From Gnetum montanum (lineage: Eukaryota > Streptophyta > Gnetopsida > Gnetales > Gnetaceae), in contig MNCI01020918.1 in the NCBI GenBank assembly GCA_015680685.1, forward strand, positions 249,153-313,152: DNA of 64,000 bases, in the 5' to 3' direction. The notes under the pieces were generated by a model. That model did not search any database and had not been told where the DNA came from. It saw only the letters and a list, made by a program, of their open reading frames with translations. A program made the translations under genes and the position numbers. Below, in pieces: positions 13,556-25,079 of the stretch; within the stretch, counting starts at the first letter, position 1, and every line of letters starts with the position of its first letter.

Positions 13556-14569
13556 ATGGTATGCATGCTGCACCGTAAAAAAGCTAGGATCAGATGACGT
13601 GGGAGAGGTCTTTTGTAGGTTGTGGGTTCTTACCTCCAGAACAATTCTTGGACAAAGTTTGGAAGCTTACCCTTGTTAAATACATCTATATAATATTTAA
13701 AGAGTTCTAACATCACTTGATGTCATTGATCTTTTTGGACTATTTCAGCATCATCATTAATCATTTCAAGGCCTTTATGTATTTAAATTTAGTTAATTTA
13801 CTCTGCTGCAGTTTTGAGAAGAGCAATTTGTGCAAAACTGCAAATATATGTATCAACGAGAATTTCTTGTTATTACAGATTCCTGGCTTTGTAATAAAAG
13901 CTAATCAGTATTTACATATTTTACCAAGAAGCTAGGAAATACCAGATGAGTTGCTCAACTTCATGAAGCCAAAGCTGAGACCTATTTAAAAATATTTGAC
14001 TGCTGATCATTACAATAGTCTTGGAATAGCAGGGATTCCAGCATACACAGTAAGCAGGCAGGAATGTTCAAATATCTATAATTACGTGTTTCTTAATCAA
14101 GAATTCTTGCAAAAATACAGGTTTTTGTCGGCTGTGGGTTCTTGTGTCGGTTGTCGGTGGTGAAGCGAAGAGAGAATACAAGATTGTCAGAAAATTACGT
14201 CATAGTATTGACCAAAGCAAAGTAAGGAAAATTTTAAATAATATTGTTGTTGTAACGTTTACGTCAGGTATAAATAAGGAGGTGTCGGATTGTGGGAGCA
14301 TAGCGAACTCATATTGCCCGAGAACTCTTATATACATAAACGCAAACTTAATCACGTTGCATAACAGCACTACATTCAAGGATAAGGTAAGGTTAAAACC
14401 ACTTTTCAACTCATCTCAGAGGCCCGATTGCTCATGTATCCAAATATTAATTAGCGATGTTTACTCAGCTATAATCAGTGCGTCGCCCCTCGCAACAAAA
14501 GACAAAAAAATGGTTATATCAGTACAAGAAAACGTAGGACAATGTGTGGACATTAGGACATTATTGCAT
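13556..14569 (+). other. Upstream region of the lectin gene, with a less AT-rich island
   Basis: From about 14120 composition shifts to noticeably more GC and CpG than the surroundings. It holds a 151-codon open frame (14144-14599) that I cannot assign and that runs into a tandem repeat; I do not call it a gene. TATA-like TATATAAT lies near 13687-13694. A similar stretch around GTGGGTTCTT occurs at about 13613-13640 and 14121-14148, flanking roughly 490 bp. Any promoter role is unproven. Confidence 0.4.
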
Positions 14570-14665
14570 CATCGTGAGGACATATCGTGTTCATCGTGAG
14601 GACATTATTGCATCGTGAGGACATATCGTGTTCATCGTGAGGACATTATCGCATTATCGTGAGGA
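14570..14665. repeat. 41-bp tandem repeat upstream of the lectin gene
   Basis: Two near-identical 41-bp units lie at 14570-14610 and 14611-14651, with a partial third. Each contains two ATCGTGAGGACAT cores, at 14571, 14593, 14612 and 14634, with a fifth, altered core at 14655. It lies about 220-315 bp before the lectin start codon, inside the less AT-rich island. Confidence 0.85.
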
Positions 14666-14884
14666 TGTCCTCCCGACCCATTTTAAAACACTATTCATTA
14701 TCACAAAAGGTTTTAAATGTCAAATTTTGGCATGAAATGGGAATCGGCGCACTGGGTATTCAATAGCACTTTGGATTGGAGGCCTCGGCATCTATCCTGA
14801 CTCAACTCGGTTGCTCGTGTTACTCATTTTCTGTCTGGCGTTGTTCTAGCCATAAGGAAGGAAGAGCTGGTTCTTGAGTTTGCA

Positions 14885-16601
14885 ATGGCACTAGTAACTG
14901 CAGCCCAGAAAAAGATCGAGGACCAGGTATGAATGTAGTTATCTTTTCTGGTTAGTATGATTGATTTGTTGATTGGTTAAATTTATGCAGCCATGTAATG
15001 CAATTAACATGCTGATGATTGTCTAATCCTAACAAAACTGCACGTTAACTGAGCAGATTGTGGCTGCAATACCATACCCGCCACAATCCTTATGGGGGGA
15101 TAAAACAAGAGGTACCGTTGGCAACAACGATGGAATTCATGACAGAGTTGCAGAAGTTACCCTCACTGTGGACACAGCCCTTAACACCATGGCTTTTACC
15201 TATCAAGGTTCCAAAGAGCCCTCTCTACCATTTGGCAACGTTGAAGGCCCCAAGAAATACTATGTAATGCTTTTTTTCTCTTTTTACGGAATATGTTACT
15301 GTTTTTACTGAAATAATGTTAGTTTAATAGCAAAAAGTCTTGATTTTATAACTCTAAGTTATAAGTTAAATTTTAGCACTGAATTAAAAAGAACTATCTC
15401 ATGTTAATCTTTAAGATCTATCTTTATGCAGATCACTTTTGCTGCTGATGAAACGTTGGTGGGCATTAGTGGATATATTGGAAAAGTCCAATCCAAAATC
15501 AGGGTAGCATCTGTGAAGTTTTACACAAATCATAAAACATACGGACCTTTTGGTAAAGAGGACGTTGAGGAAGCACAAAGCTTTGAATGCTGCCCGCCGA
15601 CTGGATGTGAAATTGTTGGCTTTTACGGGAGAACTGGAGAGTGTGTAAACAGCCTAGGACTCTATGTTCGTTTAACTATGCAAGCCTGCAATGCTAAAGA
15701 AGCCTCGTCGATGAAATCTTCCGTAACGTTGGCTATGAAAAATGCTGCTAAAATCTTAAAGGTCAGTTGTGTTTAATTTAATATCCAAAAGTCTTTGCAG
15801 GTTCTATAAGACGTCACCATTCATTGAATTTTTTTTTCCACAATGCAATTCCATGTATGTATATATATATATATATATATATGGCAAACAGACATTCATT
15901 GTTTCTATATCACAGTTGAAACGTGAATATCTTTTTTGTTTAATGATATCTTAGGGTGAAGATTGGACACCGCTGCCATCTCTTTCTTGGGGAGGCTCAG
16001 GTGGATATCCCTGGGATGAGGGGTTTTTTAAGGGCATCAAGCAAATCAAAATAGGGTATGACGATTCATTTATCTATACAATCCAGACTCAATATGTTGG
16101 AATAGGACATACAGTGCAGGGGAATGAACAAGGACATGTTGCTGCCAAAAGGAATGTTACGGTAATTTTTTCTCACCAAAAAAATTCACTAATTAGGTAT
16201 CATTTTAAAGCCTCTTATGATTTTAAGGAACAATGGTGCATGTATGGATGGTTATTTATTTGGTATGAATGTAACAGATTGATCTGAACTACCCGGAGGA
16301 GTACCTTATATCTGTAAGTGGCACGGTTGGACAAGGTGGTCGTTATCCAAAAGTGGTAAAAAGTTTGAAATTCAGTAGTAACTTGAAGGTATACGGACCG
16401 TATGGCGAAGTCTATGGAGAAGCTTTCTCATCCCCAACATGTGGATGCAAGATCATAGGCTTCCATGGAAGATCTGGTGGAGCTTTGGATACCTTAGGTG
16501 TACATCTACTGACGCATGAATCCAACTCCCATGAAAAATCAGGTTGGGAGGAATTCTTAGCTGCAAAAATCATTGCAAGTCTTCTTAATATGAAGGAATA
16601 A
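14885..16601 (+). CDS. Two-domain jacalin-related lectin (five exons, 369 aa)
   Basis: A probable carbohydrate-binding protein of the mannose-type jacalin-related lectins, with no signal peptide, so likely cytosolic/nuclear. Exons: 14885-14926, 15057-15263, 15432-15761, 15955-16161, 16278-16601; all introns are GT-AG and phase 0. Domain 1 spans about residues 22-160 (SLWGDKTRG, ISGYIGK, YGPFG, GFYGRTGECVNSLG). Domain 2 spans about 200-350 (LSWGGSGGYPWDEG, YLISVSGTVG, YGPYG, GFHGRSGGALDTLGVHL). Domain 2 keeps the GXXXD sugar-loop motif (GGALD); domain 1 has GECVN, with Asn for Asp. The start ATG is in a short first exon (MALVTAAQKK). No stop or frameshift interrupts the joined frame, so it looks functional. 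Tandem two-domain lectins of this type are known in cycads and other plants. It is the only intact gene in the window. Confidence 0.9.
15860..15882. repeat. (TA)n microsatellite in lectin intron 3
   Basis: About eleven TA dinucleotides within the intron 15762-15954. It does not touch the splice sites. Confidence 0.95.
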
Positions 16602-16870
16602 AATGCATGGTCCAGAGCTATGTCACTTGTTGCAAAATGTCTTATAACAGTTGTTTGTGTCTGTCTCTGGACTGTGACTTCTTTAATATGAAGGAATAAA
16701 ATGCATGGTCCAGAGCTATGTCACTTGTTGCAAAAAGTCTTATAACAGTTGTTTGTGTCTGTCTCTGGACTGTGACTTCTTTAATATGAAGGAATAAAAT
16801 GCATGGTCCAGAGCTATGTCACTTGTTGCAAAATGTCTTATAACAGTTGTTTGTGTCTGGACTGTGATTA
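16585..16870 (+). repeat. 98-bp triplicated repeat spanning lectin stop codon and poly(A) signal
   Basis: Units begin TTAATATGAAGGAATAAA at 16585, 16683 and 16781 (period 98). The third is shortened near its end. The first unit contains the last lectin codons (..NMKE stop), and AATAAA overlaps the stop. Each copy therefore carries a canonical plant poly(A) signal, and copies 2 and 3 carry a relic of the C-terminal codons. They are almost identical, so the expansion is recent. Confidence 0.95.
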
Positions 16871-17139
16871 TGTCTCTCTATCAACCTCAGGGTAAGAACC
16901 TTATTACAATGGTCCAATAAAATGCAGGCCAGCGTCTGCAGCATGCTTTAGCTACATCAGCATGCTTTAGCTAAAATAATCCATGATAGTTGTAGTTGTT
17001 TGTGCTGTGAACTTTGCTTTATGTCACCGTCTAAGTCTGGTTACGGTTACATGGTGTAGGATTGTATTTATTAAATAAAAAATCTGCCATGCTAATTTCT
17101 TGTAAAATGTCTACTCCATGTTTATTGTATGGATGTTGT
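16871..17139 (+). other. Lectin 3' flank / probable 3' UTR
   Basis: Another CCAATAAAATGCAGG signal lies at 16913-16928. A 19-bp-period duplication of CAGCATGCTTTAGCTA follows at 16939 and 16958. AATAAA-like sequence near 17080 may also serve as a polyadenylation signal. Homology to copy B of the composite repeat begins at about 17140. Confidence 0.5.
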
Positions 17140-18873
17140 TCATGGCCTTATCTAAATAAAGTCTTTATTTGAAAAGTATTATTAGCTTATTATGTAATCA
17201 TGGCCTACTATTAAGGTTTTTCGATTTTCTTGCTCTGAATATTGAAGGCGTGTGAGGTGAATTTGTTTATATAAACTCTTATCTTCCTATTGCATCATTT
17301 TTAATATTAGTGAGCTATTATTATCTATTGTGCCATAACGATTTCAATATGTCTTTCATTTAAGATCTCTTGTACTCAACTACTACATTTCTAAATTTAC
17401 GTTGCAACTTTTCTTTCAATTCCCATTGAAATTTACTATTATGAACACATTGAAATTTACCATTATCATTATGTGCTTACTCACCCTTCAACTTTTTCAT
17501 ATTCGTGAATTCTAATTTATCTCATAATGCAACTGGGAATTTTCTATTGTATGTCTTACCTCTTGGATTATATGAACACTAGCTCCTGGGAATTTTCTAT
17601 TGTATGTCTTACCTCTAAGATTATATGAACACTAGCTCCTTACCATTGCTTAACCTTCTCATGATCAAACCTCTCACACTAAAATAGGCACCTTGAGCTT
17701 GTTATACAAAGCATAAAGAATGTAAACTAAAGAAATCCTTATAAGACCAAAGCAAGTACACAAGCTTATTATACAAAACCTAAACATAGTCTACTAAGCT
17801 TTGGTATCGACATATATCAAGATATAGATGTTATATTATGTATAAAACAATCAATAGACATAAGCACCTTTCTAATAGTATTTATTGATAATATTTTGTT
17901 AAGAAGTACAACTAAGAAATTGACTTAAAAAGAAAACAAAATTTATGTATGTAGATAGAAAAAGTTATAAATGTAAATATATTTTTTAAATTTACATGAA
18001 TTGATGAATGCATGTACTTCATAATGGTCCTAATTCATCTCCTTTTTCAATTTTTAAAATATTCTAGTTAAAGGAAAAAGATTTCTTCATATTCCTTAAT
18101 ATGGTCCCATTATTTTCCTATAAATAAATGGGCCTTTCCATCATATAATGCTTTAGATATTCTGACAAAAATGTGGCTGCATGAATTTTCAACTTCCATC
18201 TCAATTTATTCTCTAAAATTTCAATTCTCTTCTTCATCTTCTAACAATGTTTATTATTTCAATAAATTTCACAATTTATCAATCTCTAATTCCATTAAAG
18301 CTATTACACGAGTACTAGATATCTATAAAAGAATTTCATTCATCTCTCATGTCCATTTGAGTTTCAAATTTCCCTTTCATCAAATTCTGAATGTTTTAGT
18401 AACTTCTAAGGAAGACAAAAGGTCATTGTTAAGTAATAACAACTTTTCCATCATGTTCAACTTTATTTATTCAATTTTTTTTCATTCTAAAATAAAGGGA
18501 AGATCAAGCAAACTCTATAGACTCTAACTTCATCAAAATTCATTTTTTCAATTTCAACTTTTTCATGAAAATCTCAACAAACCATAACCTATGATGAGGT
18601 CATGGTATCATCAAAAACAATTCATGAGCTAATCACAACTCATGGTATTATAGGAATTAATTTTGTATTCACCACAACCTGTAGTTGACTCATGATGAGA
18701 ATCATAACTTGTGATCACCTCGTGGTGAGATTTCAAAATAAGGAAAATTTACCACATTTCATGGTTTAATCATGATAAGATCATAGGATACTCAGTTTTA
18801 ATTTTCTCTCTATTTCCAAAAATGATAACCCATGATGCAAAGCCACGACTCGTGGTTATTAAACCATAACTCA
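17140..18873 (+). repeat. Ty1/copia LTR-like segment, copy A
   Basis: It aligns with 45970-47639 over its whole length by eye. It has a TATA-like CCTATAAATAAATGG near 18117-18131, as an LTR promoter would. It ends ACTCA at 18873, followed by TGGTATTCAAATC, which resembles the tRNA-Met primer site of copia elements (TGGTATCAGAGC) with decay. A 53-bp tandem duplication at 17533-17638 is absent from copy B. Many AACTCATGGT / CATGAGTT motifs cluster at 18590-18880. The matching 3' LTR was not found, so the LTR call is moderate. Confidence 0.5.
17533..17638. repeat. 53-bp tandem duplication in copy A
   Basis: CTGGGAATTTTCTATTG starts at 17533 and again at 17586. The equivalent place in copy B (about 46365-46425) has a single unit, so the duplication postdates the A/B duplication. 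Confidence 0.9.
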
Positions 18874-18949
18874 TGGTATTCAAATCTTAGACTATTTCTT
18901 TATTATTATTATCTCCATATCAATAAAAATAATATTGGAACAAGGTTCA

Positions 18950-20465
18950 TTATCAATCAATCAAAATGAATTCAAAGGATATGCTAAAATATTAATAGTT
19001 TTTAATGGATCTCAAGACTTCAACCTATAGGCTAGGCTTATGCAAGGACTTTTATAAATTAATTATTGTTGGAAAATAGTTCAAAAAATATTTGAAATTA
19101 TTCATGGCATTGAAGACTTAGCTAGAATACAAATAAGAGAATATGAGAATAAGTAGAAAAAGAATAACTTGGCCTTTTTCCATCATCCTCAATAATGTCT
19201 CTGATATCATCTCATCTGGATTCTTTATCAACTTGAAAATAACATGTAGGATTCTCTTCAATTAGAGTATATGAATAATCATGAGCATAGGTAAATGTAA
19301 TACTTGCTATATAAACAAGAATTTGATTTACTTGAAATGCTTCCTAATAAAGATATTTCTGGCCTAAATTTGGTCTAAACTACCAGCCCCATTAAGAGAG
19401 TCCTCCTCAATCATGATAAAATAGTTTTATCATTGTAAGAGTGAGTGGAAGATCTCTTGGTTATGGTTTTTTCTCTTGTCATAATAGCTAAGAAAGAGCT
19501 TTATGGCTGAGAGGTTAACTACTAGCCCTTTGTCATGCTAAGAGTTTTGACTAGATGCAACTACTTTGCTACCTAGACTTTGTCCTTAGAAATAAATAAT
19601 TTCTATTAGAAAGCTATGTGAAGAGATGACCTTTTTTATGAGAATTATTATTGAATAACCATACCCTATTTAAAATTTTATTTTTAATTTGAAAATCAAT
19701 TCTGAGTAAATCAATTTGAGATTTTATTCATTTGAAGAATATAAAAAAATCTCTTGGTCAAATGATAGATATATATCATAAATATATAGCTAAACTAGTT
19801 AAAGCTTCTTTACAAGAATTTATATCAACATTATATTAATAGATGAATATGGATGTGATTATTCATCAAAATTAAAGATGCCAAATGTTATCGAAGCTAT
19901 TTCAACAAATTCAAAATTTGAACATACTATGGAGAACATTATGCATTCAAAAGACAATAGCATGCTTAGCATCAATGAATTAGTTGTCCAAATTAGAATC
20001 CTCTAAATCATGAAAGAAAAAAGAAGAAACACTACAATTAATCAAGCATATGTTACCAATTAAAGAGGTAAAGAGGAAAATTTAGAGGTAGAGAAAGATT
20101 CAATCAATTCAATAACAAAAATTCTCAAGATAATGACTACAATTCAATAAATTAAAGTAGCTTAGAGAGCTTTCCAAAAACAAGAGGAAGAAGCCAATCA
20201 AAAAGAAGATGGAATAATAATCAAAGAAACAATTATAATAACTAATCCATACCATTTTGTAGATTTTGTAAAATAAGAGATAACACTATTGATGCATGTT
20301 AGACAAGGATGGGGTTTGAAACCTAACTTCAGCGAAGTAAGAAAGAAGAAATAGTCATAATCAAACAAGAATCAAATAATGCAATCATATAATTTTAAAT
20401 CCCATTGTGAAAGTCAAAAATTATTCTTGGATAGTGGATAGTGATTGTTCAAATTATATAACTTC
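18950..20465 (+). pseudogene. Ty1/copia gag-protease remnant, copy A (5' part)
   Basis: Homologous to copy B 47701-49210. Readable blocks are FKGYAKI, CWKIVQKIFEIIHGIEDLA-like sequence, and a degenerate zinc knuckle near 20257 (CRFCKIRDNTIDAC, with Asn where His is expected). The protease motif begins at about 20435 as VDSDCSNYITS. Gypsy element E1 is inserted directly after it, so the rest of the protease lies at 33606-33850. Numerous stops; dead. Confidence 0.7.
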
Positions 20466-21339
20466 TAATGAAATATCAATAAGATAAGTTGCATTGATGC
20501 ATGCACATTAATGCAACCCTACCGATGCATGCTAGGATGCATTGATGTAGATATGTTAACATTGCTACAATCATTACCTACATAAATGCATGTATCCTTC
20601 ACATTTATGATACCTTTTCAATCTTAGAGTTAGCTGAATTCCTGTAGTTTCTTCCTTAGAAAGTTAGAATATTTTCCCTCTAAGTAAAAGCAGTATGGAT
20701 ATATGAGATTGTACAAAGTTTTATTCAAATCCTCATGTACCTGAACACATTGGCATGATTGACAATAAGATTAAGATTTCCTACATCCATTGCAGCACTT
20801 AAACTAGTTTACTATTTCTTTTCATCAATTTATGTTACATGCACTGTACATTACTGTTATTTCTTAATTCATTAATGTCATCATTTATGAGCCCATAAGT
20901 ACGACCATTTAGTGCATAATATATTAACACTTGGTATTCCCAACTGTGAATACTTGGTACACCTAGTAGTATACACTTGGTAACCTAGCATTGCTACTAC
21001 CAATTTAGGATATGTACAATAAATGAGAAAAGATACTCTACATTAGGATAGTGAATTTGGGAATTAGTTAATTAATTTAATGATAAAACCTTCATTTCAT
21101 TAGTAGCACTTAGAAGAGAAATAATAATAAAATCATCATAAAAACAAATATCTTATTTCTTAACCATACACATAGTTAAAATATAAGTGTGGATTAGAAA
21201 GATAGCGACTTGCAATTACACAATTTACTATTTAGGAATATCAACCACTTAGGTAACTAAGTCTATAGAATTTGACCAGATTACCAGTAGATGATTATGA
21301 TTCATATGGTTCAACATAGGGGTTACTTGCCACTCATCA
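20466..21339 (+). repeat. 5' LTR of E1
   Basis: It begins TAATGAAATATC (a mutated TGATGA terminus; the 3' LTR has TGATGAAACATC) and ends CACTCATCA. The U3 head (20466-20595) has repeated GATGCAT / CATTGATGTAG motifs. It aligns with 32749-33605 along its length with many substitutions. Confidence 0.9.
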
Positions 21340-21526
21340 TTGGCACTATTGTCAGAACTTAATTTAGCCAAGTATGCTAAATATTATTAACTAGTGAATT
21401 CATACAAAATTGTTGTTAGGAAAATAGTATGAGATATTTTTCAAATACAAAATAATAACAAAAATCATCTCAAAGGTACACCTAATACATATTACTAATA
21501 TGGATTCTACCTTCAAGAATGAGTTT

Positions 21527-23450
21527 ATGTCACACATCGATGAATCCAATTAACAATAGGATAGGGCTCAAGGAACAATCGATGAGAAGCCTCAATAATT
21601 GAGGGTTGTCTATGCACATCTAGATATTTATTATTTGGCCTTAAACTTCATCCTCCATTAAGATGAGTAGTTATGCTAGAGAGATATGGAAGGAAGCATT
21701 GTGCTATCTTTCAATCAATCTATTCCTGCCATGATCATAACCCAACTCATGAGAGTAAGCATTGAAGTATCAATGACTAAGTATGAAATAATAGATCAAG
21801 TCTTTAGGGACTATCAACCTACAGAAACATAACTATAGAAAGACAAATACATGGAGGCATGCTATGAAGCCTCCAAAAGTAAAAGAATCCCAATACCATT
21901 ATTTTTACAATTACAAAAGGAGGACAATGATTTCTTCTCAAGCCTCTCTCAGTACATGGATTGTCCTCCTTTTGTTGAGGAGGACATCCTTCACCAATGT
22001 TTGTAGTCAACCTTGGAGAACTTTAGTTAGGGAAGGAGAGAGTCTAAGGCTCAAATAACCTTAAAATACAAGTCTCTTAGTCATTCATGCAAAAACAAAG
22101 AGAATACTAGGGAGAAGGATAAAGATAAGAAGGATCAAGCCAAGAACTAGATGAGAAGGACTATATGGCACTATTCTCCTAGTCCTCCAACTTCATGATC
22201 CTCCTCATCATCAAATTCTGACAAGATTAGATGTCGTAGAGATAGAGGCAAGGGTGATCAATATCAAGATGGAGATGATAGGATGTCCCACTGTGATGGT
22301 AAAAACTAGGATGAGAGACAACATTGAGAGGAAAAAGAGCATCACCGGGAAAGGAGGCACAACAGAACTCACCATAGGAGGCATGGTCATGATAGGAGCT
22401 ACTATGGACATGATGATGATGATGAACCATTATTGACCAATAGAAACATGTTGAATGGTTGATAAGTAGTCAGAATCCCCACCAAGCATCAAAGGAATAA
22501 CATGATTAAAAGGTTGGACATGAACAATATCCATAAATTTGAAGGGGGATATAATGTTGATCCATTTCATCATTTACAAGGTTTTCATGATGCTTGTGTC
22601 TTACAAAATATTGATAACAAGTGGTAGAAGTTGAAATTATTCTAAAGGACACTTATCAAAGAAGCAAAAATCTATTATCAGTATTTAGAGTTGGAATCCA
22701 TTTGCAAATGGAGTACTATGTTAGAGCTATTAAAGGATAAATATCAAATGTACTCCAAAGTGTTCAATCTGAGGAAGCAAATCAAAGGATGAAAACAAGA
22801 AAATCATAAGTCCTTGGATACAGCTTTGGGTAGACACTACTTTCTCTTTCACCAATGCTTAGGCCATGGATTCTCTCAAAGGAAGTAGCTTCATGACATC
22901 ATAGATGGACTCTAAAACAAAACATAGGAAACTCTTGGGGTTTATACATAAGGGAGACTTTTGGAAATGCAAGTCCATTGAATCCAAAGGTTCATTAAAA
23001 AGATAATAAAACAAATAGGAGAAGCTGAAAAAAACATGAAAGTTTAGAAGAATATAACAGGAGCCCATCTATTTGCAAGAGGGAGGTACATTTCTATGAT
23101 TCAAAGGAGGAAGCACCACTAGATGAAGTGGTGTAGAGAAAGACCTTACTGATACAAAATTCTATTAATAAAATATTGGCTAAGGTAGATAAAATGTGGG
23201 ACTCTTTAGATGAGAAGTTCCAAATTAATCTTAAAATTCTAGAGAAGAAAAATATCAGGGAAGTAGTGATTGAGACATAAGGATAAGGAAAGATATAGAA
23301 AAGTATTATCATCAATAAAAACGTAAGATTGTGATATTCAATGAGATTGCAACTTTAGAAATGAATGATGATAGATGTGATATCTACTAATAAAAACATC
23401 CCAAAGGATATTATCTTGTGTTGTCATATCTACAAGAATCTAGGGTATAT
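21527..23450 (+). pseudogene. E1 gag remnant
   Basis: Ty3/gypsy gag. It starts near the ATG at 21527 (MSHIDESN), with RVVYAHLDIY matching the RVVYSHPDEY block of E3. The conserved capsid block KRLDMNNIHKFEGGYNVDP lies near 22500, then HLQGFHDACVLQNID and YQMYSKVFNLRKQIKG. The C-terminal knuckle is degenerate (CDIY..KHPKGYY near 23370), followed by SYLQESRVYALN. Frames are broken. His-rich reverse frames at 22211-22430 are shadows. Confidence 0.75.
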
Positions 23451-24079
23451 GCCTTAAATTCAAAACTTGCAATATGATAGTCACCAAAGATATTACCATA
23501 CCCATAGGTAATTACAAGCAGTAGTTCTAACAAACACCTTATTATCCAAGTGGAACATGTCCTCAACCCTAAGAGTAGTATTAGTAGTGTCAAAACACAC
23601 AATCATGGGTAATGCCATCATTGTGACAATCGTATCTATATTGGAAGCTAGACCCTTATGGGTATTATGTCCAACAACATGTATCTTCATGTGGCTCTAT
23701 CAACCACACTCCTTTCTCACAACATTACTATTCTCTTGAATATTACAAAATACTTGCTCCAAAAAATAAGTCTCCTTCCACTCATTCTCCATCATATCCA
23801 CCAACACATCCTACACCATCTAACACCACACTCTTATCACCTGCTTCACCTATGCAAGAAGAAATTTTCCCATAGCCATAGCAATGAAATACCATGAGGG
23901 CAATTAACTTATAGCTAGATCATTATCTGAGTGGCCTTGAGCATAAGCCTTAAAAGATGACTTTCATTAGGCCACAAAGTTCATAAAAATCCTTGTAGAC
24001 ATCCTTGGCTACTAACCCTACATCAACTACTTATGAAATTATCCTTGAGCCTTCTTCAAATAAAAAATCCTCTAATGTC

Positions 24080-24545
24080 TAGACTATCATGTTGACCCAT
24101 GTTAACATGGATTGGATCAAGGTAGGCCATCTTCCTAGGAAATGATCTAATTCAGAAAGTCCCTAATCTATTTACAAATCATAGGAAATGAACAATGCAA
24201 AGCTTTGCTAGACTCAAGTTTAAGAGTAAATTTAATTTTTAAAGAAATGTACAAGATCTAGAATCTACCTTCACTTAAGAAATGTAACATTAGGCTGGAG
24301 CTTGCACATCAATCCATCACTATTCCTTAGAGGACATTGTGGTCACTGTCTATGATTTTGATCATACCCAGTAAATTCCTTTGTGATCCACGTGGACAAC
24401 TACAAAGGGGACTTTACCATTATCATGGAAAGGGCTTGACTTAGCACTCTTGATGCCAAGATGGGGATTCAAGATCTTTCCTTGAAAATCTCTAAGGAAA
24501 ACAAATTTGGAAAGCTTGAAAAGAAGCAAATTTCATGCATTGCAT
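24080..24545 (+). pseudogene. E1 retropepsin remnant
   Basis: It reads QCKALLDSSLRVNLIFKEM near 24190-24250, where the catalytic D-S-G has become D-S-S. The flap and helix region follows: GDFTIIMERA and STLDAKMGIQDLSLKISKE, equivalent to the FPIIVGRPWL block of E3. Stops interrupt it. Confidence 0.75.
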
Positions 24546-25079
24546 GTAGTGATGTAGGGTGTTATTACATGTAAAGACCATGCACTATGAAAGGTACATC
24601 TATCTAAGTATGCAATCAGTATGCAGAAATATCAAATGTTTTGAAGTACTTGTATGTAGTAGCCATGAAGCAAGAAGGTGCCCAATGGCTAACCACAAAT
24701 AACAATGCTAGATCTACAATGTACATGGAACCAATTGAACTCTTTCTAAGTACCTACATATATAGTTTGAATGGACTAGAGTAGATCCAATGCTAACTCT
24801 ACCACAAAAATAAAGAGATGGATTAGAGGAAGTTAAAAATTGTACTAGAAGCCCATTGAGCTTAAGGCTCTACCAGAAGCATTAGAATGTATATTTCTTA
24901 ATAATGGTAAAATAGTAATAATCAATGTCAATCTTGACCAAGAATAGAAAAATAATCTATTGAAAGTAGTAAAAAAATAGCCAACAACCTTCGCATAATC
25001 ATATCATGAGCTGACAAGAATAGATCCAAGAATATGCCAGCATTGAATCTATACAGATCCCTCCATCAAGCCAAGAAGG

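Noticed and set aside
14144-14599. 151-codon open frame upstream of the lectin as a gene
   Set aside because: No recognisable domain, it runs into a tandem repeat, and it has no homologue elsewhere in the window. It is kept only as part of an unusual island.
14570-14665. CRISPR-like array
   Set aside because: Contiguous tandem repeat without spacers in eukaryotic DNA.
17140-18873. Extended 3' UTR of the lectin gene
   Set aside because: Homology to 45970-47639 shows this is a dispersed or duplicated repeat, not lectin transcript sequence.
22211-22430. His-rich and Met-rich overlapping frames
   Set aside because: They overlap the E1 gag charged region on both strands and are composition shadows.
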